From Pseudoduganella guangdongensis (lineage in GTDB: Bacteria; Pseudomonadota; Gammaproteobacteria; Burkholderiales; Burkholderiaceae_D), in assembly GCF_009857475.1 (NCBI RefSeq), contig NZ_WWCJ01000016.1:53356-117355 (forward strand): a DNA stretch of 64,000 nucleotides, read 5' to 3'. A program made the translations under genes and the position numbers. The notes below the pieces were generated by a model. That model did no database searches. It was not told the origin of the DNA and saw only the letters and a program-made list of their open reading frames with translations. Of the stretch, positions 33,812 through 41,916 are shown in pieces. Positions within the stretch are counted from its first letter, which is position 1. Every line of letters starts with the position of its first letter.

Positions 33812-34501
33812 TTACATGCCGAGGGACTTCAGCAACTCGTCCGCATCGTCCGACGCGCTGTCTTGCGCCGGCGCCGCAGCCGGCTTCGCGGCCTGCTCGC
33901 GCTCCAGCAGTGCATCCGGGTCGATGTCTTCCGAGATCTCGAAATCGTGCAGTTTAATAAACTCGGTCCGATCGATCGCCAGCTCGAGGTAGAAGATGTT
34001 GTTGCGCTCGGTGAAGAAGGACACGCGGCGCATTTCCGGGCGGTCGAGCGGGGTATCGACACTCAACATCACCTGCTTGTTCAGCACCAGCATTTTCGGC
34101 TGGTTCTGGGTAATGTTGGTATGCAGCTCGCTGCGCACCTTGCCGGTGAAGTCGCCGACGATCTGGTTCATCAGCTCGCCCATGATGTTGGACACTTCGT
34201 CGGACGTGAAGGAACTGGCCAGCTCGGACTTCGGCATGCCCATGCTGAGCATGTAGCGCTCATAAATTTCCATCGCTGCTTCCGCCGAGAAGTTCAGCAC
34301 CACCAGGCCGGTAAAGCCGCCATCGAACAGCACGAAGCAGCCGATGTCGGGTTTCAGGCCAATCTTGGTAATACGCTGAACCATTGCCGAATAGGTAATC
34401 CGGCTTTGCGATGCCACATTCAGCACGCGCGTGACAGAGCTGCACAGGGTCGTCAGCAGGTCCTCGGTACCGTACACCACCTGCTCTTCTTTTGTAATCA
34501 T
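33812..34501 (-). CDS. DUF3334-like protein (CheX-like fold)
   Basis: A 229-residue cytoplasmic protein. LFDGGFTGLVVLNFSAEAAM and TSDEVSNIMGELMNQIVGDF resemble the CheX/CheC-type core annotated as DUF3334. The Asp/Ala-rich C-terminal tail ends in ADELLKSLGM. A link to chemotaxis or second-messenger signalling is inferred from the fold only. Confidence 0.75.
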   Translation of the reverse strand: MITKEEQVVYGTEDLLTTLCSSVTRVLNVASQSRITYSAMVQRITKIGLKPDIGCFVLFDGGFTGLVVLNFSAEAAMEIYERYMLSMGMPKSELASSFTSDEVSNIMGELMNQIVGDFTGKVRSELHTNITQNQPKMLVLNKQVMLSVDTPLDRPEMRRVSFFTERNNIFYLELAIDRTEFIKLHDFEISEDIDPDALLEREQAAKPAAAPAQDSASDDADELLKSLGM

Positions 34502-34683
34502 TATTAAAATAGCTCCGCAATTGATCGTCCAGGCCGCAAAAAGCCGGAATACTCAAAGAATAACTGATCCCGTCGCAAAAGCAAAAATGTAAAACGGCAA
34601 TTTGCTATTGTCGCCACAGCATCCCGGCGATATCGCCCGCGATTTGCGGCGCACCGAACGATCAATGCGATTTAACAATGTGC

Positions 34684-35415
34684 TTAGTTCAGCGTGGCGG
34701 GCTCGATCGACTTCACGACTTTGCCCTGCTCGTCCAGCATCTGGATTTGCGCTTTGCCGTCGGCCGATACCAGCAACATCATGCGTACGCGGCCTTTGGC
34801 ATCCTTCAGCTGTAGCGCTGAGCCCTTGTCGCGGGTGTTGCCCAGCCAGATGCGGTTTGCGCTCAGGCGGCCCTCGTCGTTCAGCTTTTTGTAGAAGGCT
34901 TCCTGCTCGCCTTCCGGCAGCTTGCGCGCCTCCTCGGCGAAGCGCGTCACATCCTCCAACGAGGTGAGCTTATAGTTCGGCACATCATTGATCTTGATGC
35001 CGGTCATCTGGTGTGCCGCGCTGTCGTTACTGAGGAGCTGCAGGGTCTGGTCCTGGCGGAAGCGATCGAACGTCAGCGACAGGCCGGCCGACAGCTTGCC
35101 GTCGGCGCCGATGCTGCCCTTCTGGATCAGGCCGCCATTTTCCGTGCCCTCCTCGTTAATGAACAGCATGCCGGCAAAGGAGCGACGGTCCGGGCGGGCG
35201 CCTTCCTTGCCTTCCTTGAAGTCGCCCGGGAATTGGGCTTTGTTCGAGATGACGATACGTTTGGTGCCGTCCGGCTCGACGATGTTGATCCGGCCCACGG
35301 TAATCTCATCGAAGCTTTCCTTCTTTTCAGTCTTGGCGGCGGTCAGCGCGAACACTGCGGCCAGAGCGGCGGCCATGGTGGTGGCGCCGGACAGGAAGGT
35401 ACGGATCTGGGACAT
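34684..35415 (-). CDS. Exported or membrane-anchored protein of unknown function
   Basis: A 243-residue protein. The ATG at 35415 follows AGAGGAGATTC. An N-terminal hydrophobic segment (TMAAALAAVFALTAAK) is a signal or anchor. The remainder has repeated beta-like units (GRINIVEPDGTKRIVISN, NRIWLGNTRDKGSALQLKD, RVRMMLLVSADGKAQIQML). I recognise no family. Confidence 0.75.
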   Translation of the reverse strand: MSQIRTFLSGATTMAAALAAVFALTAAKTEKKESFDEITVGRINIVEPDGTKRIVISNKAQFPGDFKEGKEGARPDRRSFAGMLFINEEGTENGGLIQKGSIGADGKLSAGLSLTFDRFRQDQTLQLLSNDSAAHQMTGIKINDVPNYKLTSLEDVTRFAEEARKLPEGEQEAFYKKLNDEGRLSANRIWLGNTRDKGSALQLKDAKGRVRMMLLVSADGKAQIQMLDEQGKVVKSIEPATLN

Positions 35416-35444
35416 ATGAATCTCCTCTTTATTGTGGGTGGGGG

Positions 35445-36191
35445 TTAATTGCGTTTATTTTTCAGGCGACGCAGGCGCCATTCGGTGAACATGCCGACGA
35501 AGCCCCCGACGAAGATAACGGCGCCGAGGAACTGCAGGATGCGGTTGCCGGGTGCTTGCAGGCGGTCGGTACTGACCAGGTCAAAGCGGCGCTGGCCGAC
35601 ATCTGTTTGTTCCATGTAAAAGCCGCCCCGATTCTCGGTCGTTTCAATATCCTGCGGGCGTACGCGAACGGTTTTGAAGTCCGCCATCTGCTTTGCAAAC
35701 TCTTCGTGCGACATGATCTTGGCGGACACCCGCAGCAGCAGGACGCTCTCAAACGTCTCGAAAACGTTCTCCGGCTCCCCGGCGAGGATCACGCCGGGCG
35801 ACGAGTACTTGTAGAGTTTGTTCGGGAAGAAAATGCCATCGTTTGCCGCCAGCATCATGGCAAAGCCGAGGACCCAGGCCAGTGCCGATCCATACATCCA
35901 GCGCTTGGAATGATCGACCTGCACCACGATGGCTTGGGTGGTGAACTGGTTGACCGCCGGGATATGGCGCAGCGTGGTGTCCAGGGCTTGCTTATCCAGG
36001 TCTTTCAGGAAAGTCGCCGCATCCATGGCCAGGCCGGACATAATCGTGGAAAACATTTCAGCCGACGGCACCGACTTATCGTTTTCCAACTTCGAAAGAT
36101 AGGACTGCTCGATCCCTAACGCCTCCGCAAACTGGGGCTGCGTCTGTCCACGCTCAGCACGAATCTGCCTGAGTTTTTCGCCAAAATTCAT
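35445..36191 (-). CDS. Membrane-bound XRE-family regulator
   Basis: The ATG at 36191 gives 248 residues. An XRE helix-turn-helix lies at the N-terminus (LRQIRAERGQTQPQFAEALG, then EQSYLSKLENDKSVPSAEMF). Two membrane segments follow, ALAWVLGFAMMLAA near the middle and LGAVIFVGGFVGMF near the end, with an extracytoplasmic domain between them. The layout suggests a one-component sensor that passes a signal to DNA. The nearby 243-residue exported protein gene, downstream, may be its target. Confidence 0.82.
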   Translation of the reverse strand: MNFGEKLRQIRAERGQTQPQFAEALGIEQSYLSKLENDKSVPSAEMFSTIMSGLAMDAATFLKDLDKQALDTTLRHIPAVNQFTTQAIVVQVDHSKRWMYGSALAWVLGFAMMLAANDGIFFPNKLYKYSSPGVILAGEPENVFETFESVLLLRVSAKIMSHEEFAKQMADFKTVRVRPQDIETTENRGGFYMEQTDVGQRRFDLVSTDRLQAPGNRILQFLGAVIFVGGFVGMFTEWRLRRLKNKRN

Positions 36192-36333
36192 TGCAACCTT
36201 TCCAAGAAGTAACCGAATGACCGTATTCTTGGTCATTCATGCAAGACTTGGAAGAGGAATATTAATGAATTTGCATGAATTTAATGCGACACGTTATACT
36301 TTAATTGCAAATTCGCAACATTAACGTTTAATC

Positions 36334-37332
36334 ATGCAGAGTCTTTTCGATGCGCTTATGCGGCCACTGTTTAATGCCGACGCACCTGGCGCTGCCGTCC
36401 TGGTCGCCAAAAATGGCAAAACGATGTTCCGCCAAGGCTACGGCCTGGCCGACCTGGCGACCCATCAGCCAATAGATCCCGGCATGGCATTTCGCCTTGG
36501 CTCCATAACCAAGCAGTTCACGGCCGCCGCCATTCTGCTACTTGTGGAACAGGGCAAGCTGAACGTGCGCGACGATTTTCGCGAGCACCTGCCCGGCTTC
36601 CCGGACAAGGGCACCAGCATCACAATCGAGCATCTGCTCACGCACACCTCGGGCATTCCATGCTTTACCGGCTTCGGCGAGTACGAGGCCAATATGGCCA
36701 CGGATATGACGGTGGAAGGCATGCTGGCCACCTTCCAGGACCTGCCGCTCGAATTCACGCCAGGCGAACGATTCGAATACTGCAATTCCGGCTACTTCCT
36801 GCTTGGCGCGATCATCGAAGCGGTGTCCGAAATGAGCTATGCGGCCTACCTGGCCAACAACATCTTTACGCCACTAGGCATGCTGCATACGGCTTACGAG
36901 GGCCACCAGCGCAATCCAGTAACACAGGTGCGCGGCTATAGCCATGATGAGGAAAACTTTGTCACGGCCGACACACTCAGCATGAGCCAGCCCTACGCCG
37001 CCGGCGCGCTGGTGTCGACTGTGGACGACCTGGCGCGCTGGGACCAGGCCATCAGCTCCTGCCAATTGCTGCCCGAAGCCAGCTGGCGCAAAGCCTTCAC
37101 CGCATACACACTGAACGACGGCAGCTCCACTGGCTACGGCTATGGCTGGGATGTGGGCGATTTGCATGGCAGCCCAAAGCTTGAGCACGACGGCGGCATT
37201 AACGGATTCGCCACCCACGCTATGCGGCTGCCGGGTCACGGCCTCTTTATCGCGGTGCTGACGAATAGCGACAGCGGTATCGTCGATGCCAAAGAAATCG
37301 CCAACGACATCGCCGCCATCGCGACCCGCTAA
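36334..37332 (+). CDS. Serine beta-lactamase-fold hydrolase (class C-like/esterase)
   Basis: A 332-residue protein. The SxxK motif is Ser57-Ile-Thr-Lys60, the YxN motif is in EYCNSGYFLLG, and HDGGINGF serves as the third KTG-like box. No signal peptide is seen. This superfamily contains esterases, DD-peptidases and transpeptidases as well as AmpC; without a signal peptide a resistance role is unlikely. Confidence 0.88.
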   Translation: MQSLFDALMRPLFNADAPGAAVLVAKNGKTMFRQGYGLADLATHQPIDPGMAFRLGSITKQFTAAAILLLVEQGKLNVRDDFREHLPGFPDKGTSITIEHLLTHTSGIPCFTGFGEYEANMATDMTVEGMLATFQDLPLEFTPGERFEYCNSGYFLLGAIIEAVSEMSYAAYLANNIFTPLGMLHTAYEGHQRNPVTQVRGYSHDEENFVTADTLSMSQPYAAGALVSTVDDLARWDQAISSCQLLPEASWRKAFTAYTLNDGSSTGYGYGWDVGDLHGSPKLEHDGGINGFATHAMRLPGHGLFIAVLTNSDSGIVDAKEIANDIAAIATR

Positions 37333-37378
37333 CGGCGCGACCGCCGGCAAAGTTGGCGTCGGACGCTCGCGCAAAAGC

Positions 37379-37411
37379 AAAAAAACCCAGCCGGTCAAGG
37401 CTGGGTTTTTT
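37379..37411. terminator. Bidirectional terminator
   Basis: AAAAAACCCAGCC, GGTCAA loop, GGCTGGGTTTTTT between two converging genes. Confidence 0.85.
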
Positions 37412-37428
37412 ACGGAGTCTTCGCTGGA

Positions 37429-37962
37429 TTATGCGCGGCGGCGGATGCCTGCCAGCGCCAGCAGGCCGAGGGCCAGCAAGATCATCGAAGCAGGCTCAGG
37501 CACAGTTACGCTGGCCTTGACGCTGCCGATGTTGTTCCAAGCATCGGAATCCCAGTAATGCAGGGACAGTTTGCCGCTCGCATTGGCAGCGCCTTCCCAG
37601 TGGGTGCCAATGGTGAAGAAGTTGCCGTTGCCGATCTGGCCAACCAGGCTACCGATCACGCCGGTGAAGTAGGTGCCGTCCGGGTTCAGCGCAGTCATTA
37701 CCCAACCTGGCTCGGTCTTGCCGTTCGCGTTGGTGTCGTACCAGGAATCGCCATGACTGAAGTTCCACAACTGGGAAGCGTCGACGTCAACTTTTACATA
37801 CTGACCAGCTTCCAGCACAATGCCGCTGTCCTTTGCCACGCCACCACCAATGCTGTTGGCGCTCGAATCAACCGAAACCGCGACCACACCGGCCTGGGCC
37901 AGGCCAGCGACGGCAAATGCAGCAACGAAACCAATAGCGCGAAGATATTTTTGTACTTTCAT
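37429..37962 (-). CDS. PEP-CTERM-sorted secreted protein
   Basis: A 177-residue protein with an N-terminal signal (AIGFVAAFAVAGLAQAGVV) and a C-terminal sorting tail: VPEPASMILLALGLLALAG followed by IRRRA. This is the exosortase (EpsH) recognition signal: PEP motif, hydrophobic helix and basic end. The body resembles carbohydrate-binding or lectin-like repeats, which is not certain. The exosortase itself is not in this window. Confidence 0.9.
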   Translation of the reverse strand: MKVQKYLRAIGFVAAFAVAGLAQAGVVAVSVDSSANSIGGGVAKDSGIVLEAGQYVKVDVDASQLWNFSHGDSWYDTNANGKTEPGWVMTALNPDGTYFTGVIGSLVGQIGNGNFFTIGTHWEGAANASGKLSLHYWDSDAWNNIGSVKASVTVPEPASMILLALGLLALAGIRRRA

Positions 37963-38134
37963 GGGTAGTCAGATGATATTAAATCAAAAGTAACAATGTA
38001 AGCAAACTATGTGCCAAGTGACCACGTCAGGGCAGATAATGATTTAAATCAACAACTTATTCTTTAAGAGAAATTTACTTTCCGGAAGGACTGTAAAGTT
38101 TTCCGACACTACCGCTTGGGCGCGGCACCGAAAA

Positions 38135-38187
38135 GCAAAAAGCCCATCAGCCTGTACGCGCCCTAGATCGCGAACAGGCTGATGGGC
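38135..38187 (-). terminator. Intrinsic terminator of the metallophosphoesterase gene
   Basis: GCCCATCAGCCTGT pairs with ACAGGCTGATGGGC across an 18-base loop, followed on the minus strand by TTTTTGCTTTT. Confidence 0.8.
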
Positions 38188-38204
38188 CGCAAACCGACGA
38201 CATT

Positions 38205-39371
38205 TCAGAGCGCGGCCCGGCTGCCATCCTCCTTCACGCGCCAGGCTTTGTCCGCCTCGAATCGCAAGCCCTCCGAACTGCGCAGCGGTAAGCTTGCCCG
38301 GTAATCCAAAGGGTGCTTCACATCAATGGCGAACACCTTTTGGTCGAATAGGGACTTAACCTTGCCAGTCGGCGTGTGGCCGACAACCACGGCGTTCGCC
38401 TCGAGTTTCTTCAGGGTGGCTTCGACCTGGTCCTGGGTCAGGTCGCCCTCAAAGTAGCCGCGATACCAAGAAGGCCCGTTGACGGTATCGAGCAGAAAAT
38501 CCTCGGGCGCGGGCTGGCGTTTCGGGTACCACATCTGCCGATACCGGCTGCGTACTATCCGGTTGATGTCCTCCAGGCCATAAGGCAGGCTCGCCAACTT
38601 CGGGTGCAGTCCACCGTGTACAAACGCCCTGCCGTTGATCACCTCGATGCTATTCTTGCTCATCAGCCAGCGGCCAAGGAAGGAGGAGTCGCCGAACAGG
38701 TCTGACTGCTGCCGCCCAAGTATGCCGGCGATATTAAAGTACTTCTTATGGGCGGCCTGGAAATTCCCTTGCAGGTTCTTGATCTCGTGATTGCCCAGGA
38801 TGTAATGCACACGACCACCCTGTGCGGCAGCGCTTTGCTCCAGCTTATAGATCAGCCAAAGCACCTGCGTGGTGGAGGCGCCGCGATCGACAAAATCGCC
38901 CACCAACACCAAGTGGCCGCGACCGAAAATCCAATCCAGGTCCGCATTGATAACCTTGGCGCTGATCAGGAAATCCCGAAATGTCTTGAAATTGCCTTCG
39001 ATGTCCGAGATCGCAAGGATCGCTTGGTCGTCCTGGTAACGTACCGGCGGCGTCACGAACTCGGCGCGGGCATGCACGCTGAAGTGGCTATTCTCGAGCG
39101 GGAAAGTGACGTTCAGCGGCATCGTTTCATCCAGGGCATGGCTCTTCTCCTCGATCCAGAAACCTTCCTCACGATTGCCGCGCAAGGTTTGCTGCACCCA
39201 GCGCTCGCCCTGCAGGAAAACATGCGGGCCCTCGTCGCCGACTTTGTATGCGGTCATATTGTCGCCAATATCCATGTCTGCGCCGAACCACAATCCAATA
39301 CCGAGGGCGGCGCATGCCAGTACGATCAACACCACCAGGAAGTGCCAGGTAAAAGTCCATAGCGTTTTCAT
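38205..39371 (-). CDS. Membrane-anchored metallophosphoesterase
   Basis: The ATG at 39371 (MKTLWTFTWHFLVVLI) gives 388 residues with one N-terminal membrane segment. The calcineurin-like motifs are complete: SDIEGNF, VLVGDFVDRG, ILGNHEI and VVVGHTPTG. The active domain is likely periplasmic. It lies 6 bases downstream of the HAAS gene, so the three minus-strand genes (PadR, HAAS, phosphoesterase) form an operon. Confidence 0.88.
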   Translation of the reverse strand: MKTLWTFTWHFLVVLIVLACAALGIGLWFGADMDIGDNMTAYKVGDEGPHVFLQGERWVQQTLRGNREEGFWIEEKSHALDETMPLNVTFPLENSHFSVHARAEFVTPPVRYQDDQAILAISDIEGNFKTFRDFLISAKVINADLDWIFGRGHLVLVGDFVDRGASTTQVLWLIYKLEQSAAAQGGRVHYILGNHEIKNLQGNFQAAHKKYFNIAGILGRQQSDLFGDSSFLGRWLMSKNSIEVINGRAFVHGGLHPKLASLPYGLEDINRIVRSRYRQMWYPKRQPAPEDFLLDTVNGPSWYRGYFEGDLTQDQVEATLKKLEANAVVVGHTPTGKVKSLFDQKVFAIDVKHPLDYRASLPLRSSEGLRFEADKAWRVKEDGSRAAL

Positions 39372-39376
39372 GATGC

Positions 39377-39937
39377 CTACCCCTGCCCGCCAAGCAGGCC
39401 GCGACGCAGCACCCGCAACACCCGACGCGTCACTTCCGCGCACCACAACGCCACAACCAAGGCGATGGGCACCAGCGGCCATCCGAACAGTTCCTCCCCC
39501 TGCGGTGGCGCCGCGCTCGACCAGGCGATCACATAGGCGTTGCCGTCCGCGACCGACCAGACGCCCACCGCATTCGGGTCGAGCAGCTTGGCTACCGCCA
39601 GGCAAAGCAGCGCAAGAGCGAACGAGAAACCAAGGCCGCCGATAGAGAAGTACAGCCCGCGTGTCACGCCGCGCCGCAGCGCGCGGAAGCCAGTCGGTGG
39701 CGGCGCGCCGTTTTGGAGGTGCTCGATGTATTGGGTGGCCAGCTTTTCGGGTGGTCCAAATCCCTTCAGCAAAGCGGCGACATCGAGGTCTTCGCCGCGC
39801 TCCTCGGCCAGGTCGGCCACTTCATGCAGGTGCCCTTCGATTTCGCGTATCACCTCTTGCGCATCGGCTGGGGCCAATACCTTGAGATGGGTCGAGAGTT
39901 CGCGCGTGTATGCGCGGATCCAATTCCGGGAGGTCAT
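39377..39937 (-). CDS. HAAS/DUF1700-like membrane protein
   Basis: A 186-residue protein with the HAAS N-terminal domain (LSTHLKVLAPADAQEVIREIE, GHLHEVADL) and two C-terminal membrane segments. It is preceded immediately by a PadR gene, the standard partner of this family. Together they probably sense envelope conditions. Confidence 0.85.
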   Translation of the reverse strand: MTSRNWIRAYTRELSTHLKVLAPADAQEVIREIEGHLHEVADLAEERGEDLDVAALLKGFGPPEKLATQYIEHLQNGAPPPTGFRALRRGVTRGLYFSIGGLGFSFALALLCLAVAKLLDPNAVGVWSVADGNAYVIAWSSAAPPQGEELFGWPLVPIALVVALWCAEVTRRVLRVLRRGLLGGQG

Positions 39938-39938
39938 G

Positions 39939-40313
39939 TCAGGCTCCTTTGGTATCGGCTGGCGCTCCGGCGGGATGCTCCAGCAAAGCGTTGATGTCGG
40001 TGATGGATTGGCGCCAGGACGCGGCCAGCACTTGGAATTTCCGCTCCCCCTTGGCCGTAATCCGGTAGTACTTGCGCGGCCGGGTATCCCCATCCTGTAC
40101 CCACTCGGCGCTGACCAGCTCCTCGCGCTTGAGGCGATCCATCAGGGGATACAGTGTGCCCTCGCTGATCGCTGTGGTGGGGTATTGCTGCAAATGGCGC
40201 AGCAGCTCAAGGCCGTAGACCGGAGCGCCGCGCAAGGCGGCAAGAATGACCAGCTCCAGCGCGCCCTTCCGCAGCTGCACCTGCCATTTGTCTTGATTGT
40301 CGTCACTATTCAT
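39939..40313 (-). CDS. PadR-family transcriptional regulator
   Basis: A 124-residue winged-helix protein (KGALELVILAALRG, then GTLYPLMDRLKREELVSAEW and YYRITAKGERKF). The PadR recognition part is clear. The gene heads the operon and probably represses it. Confidence 0.92.
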   Translation of the reverse strand: MNSDDNQDKWQVQLRKGALELVILAALRGAPVYGLELLRHLQQYPTTAISEGTLYPLMDRLKREELVSAEWVQDGDTRPRKYYRITAKGERKFQVLAASWRQSITDINALLEHPAGAPADTKGA

Positions 40314-40442
40314 AAGTTACCCTGCTTAACAGCATACTATGCATTGCAAGGTATCATGCAAAACAATGACCGTCAACAATATGCTTGGGCGATTGCGTAG
40401 TCCTGCAGGCCTTCTGTGCCACACAAACAGGCCCGGAAATGC

Positions 40443-40475
40443 AAAAAACCCAACCGGATTAGGGCTGGGTTTTTG
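40443..40475 (-). terminator. Terminator of tRNA-Asn 3
   Basis: Hairpin AAAAAACCCA...TGGGTTTTT beyond tRNA-Asn copy 3. Confidence 0.75.
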
Positions 40476-40491
40476 GCATACTGCAGAATTC

Positions 40492-40567
40492 TGGCTCCCC
40501 GACCTGGACTCGAACCAGGGACCTGCGGATTAACAGTCCGTCGCTCTACCGACTGAGCTATCAGGGA
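40492..40567 (-). tRNA. tRNA-Asn (GTT), copy 3
   Basis: 76 bases identical to copies 1 and 2; the cloverleaf is intact. Confidence 0.97.
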
Positions 40568-40603
40568 TCATTTCTGACCGCGTTGCGATCAGAGACCAAG
40601 ATA

Positions 40604-41806
40604 TTACAGAACCTTGGCGATGGCGTCAACTACCACATCGATATTCTTCGAGTTCAGCGCCGCCACGCAAATACGGCCGGTGTCCACCGCGTAAATCGAC
40701 TGCTCGCGCAGCTTGCCTACCTGCTCCTTGGTCAGGCCGGAGTAGGAGAACATGCCAACCTGCTCGCGCACGAAGTCGAAGTCGTGGCCTGGCGCCTTGG
40801 CTTTCAGCTTCTGCACGAAAGTCTCGCGCATTTCCTTGATACGCACGCGCATGCCGGCCAGTTCGTCTTCCCACATCTGGCGCAGTTCCGGAGTGGACAG
40901 CGCGGTTGCGATGACCTTGCCGCCGTGGATCGGCGGGTTCGAGTAGTTGGTGCGCACCACGCGCTTCAGCTGCGACAGCAGGCGTGCCGCTTCGTCAGCG
41001 GATGCCGCCACCACGCTCAGGGCGCCCACGCGCTCGCCGTACAGCGAGAACGACTTGGAGAAGGAGTTCGATACCAGCAGCGCCACGCCGGTGGCGGCGA
41101 AGCGGCGTACCACGGCGCCGTCTTCCGCGATGCCGGCGCCAAAGCCCTGGTAAGCCATGTCCAGGAACGGCACCAGGCCGCCAGCGACCACCGCCGCGAT
41201 CACGTCATCCCACTGCGCCTGGGTCAGGTCGGCGCCGGTCGGGTTGTGGCAGCACGCGTGCAGCACGACGATGGCGCCGCGCGGCATGGCCTTCAGCGCA
41301 GCCAGCATGGCCGGGAAGTTCACGCCGTGGGTGGTTTCGTCGTAGTAGGCGTAGTTGTTGACTTTGAAGCCGGCGCTTTCGAACAGGGCGCGGTGGTTTT
41401 CCCAGCTTGGGTTGCTGATGTAAACCTCGGAATCCGGCGAGAAACGCTTGAGGAAGTCGGCGCCGATTTTCAGCGCGCCGGTGCCGCCCAGTGCCTGCAC
41501 GGTGACGGCACGCTTCTCTTGAATTACAGCGCTGTCGGCGCCAAATACCAGCTCTTGCACCGCCTTGTCGTACGCTGCCAGGCCCTCGATCGGCAGGTAG
41601 GTGCGCGGCGCGTGCTGTTCAATCAGGATTGCTTCCGCTTTTTCTACGCACTTGAGCAGCGGCACTTTGCCATTGTCGTCATAATAGACGCCTACGCCCA
41701 GATTAATCTTCGCTGGGTTGGTGTCTGCATTAAAGGCTTCGGTGATGCCGAGGATCGGGTCGCGCGGGGCCATCTCGATGGCGCTGAAAACGGAAGGGTT
41801 CGTCAT
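40604..41806 (-). CDS. tyrB: Aromatic/aspartate aminotransferase
   Basis: The ATG at 41806 gives 400 residues of class I fold: INLGVGVYYDDNGKVP at the N-terminus, CCHNPTGADLT, and the PLP-binding Lys in SNSFSKSFSLYGERVG. It transfers amino groups between glutamate and aromatic 2-oxo acids or oxaloacetate. It is divergent from uvrB, an arrangement common in Burkholderiales. Confidence 0.92.
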   Translation of the reverse strand: MTNPSVFSAIEMAPRDPILGITEAFNADTNPAKINLGVGVYYDDNGKVPLLKCVEKAEAILIEQHAPRTYLPIEGLAAYDKAVQELVFGADSAVIQEKRAVTVQALGGTGALKIGADFLKRFSPDSEVYISNPSWENHRALFESAGFKVNNYAYYDETTHGVNFPAMLAALKAMPRGAIVVLHACCHNPTGADLTQAQWDDVIAAVVAGGLVPFLDMAYQGFGAGIAEDGAVVRRFAATGVALLVSNSFSKSFSLYGERVGALSVVAASADEAARLLSQLKRVVRTNYSNPPIHGGKVIATALSTPELRQMWEDELAGMRVRIKEMRETFVQKLKAKAPGHDFDFVREQVGMFSYSGLTKEQVGKLREQSIYAVDTGRICVAALNSKNIDVVVDAIAKVL

Positions 41807-41916
41807 GATTAGATTATTAACGTTTGGGAGCGGGGCGATGCAGAAGCTTGCCGGCACCCGAAGAATATCCGGTCAGGGCCACCGACAATCGCATATTCTA
41901 TCAAAGGTCTGCATTC

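Noticed and set aside
36334..37332. Antibiotic-resistance AmpC
   Set aside because: No signal peptide and a generic class C-like fold; an esterase or peptidase role is more likely.
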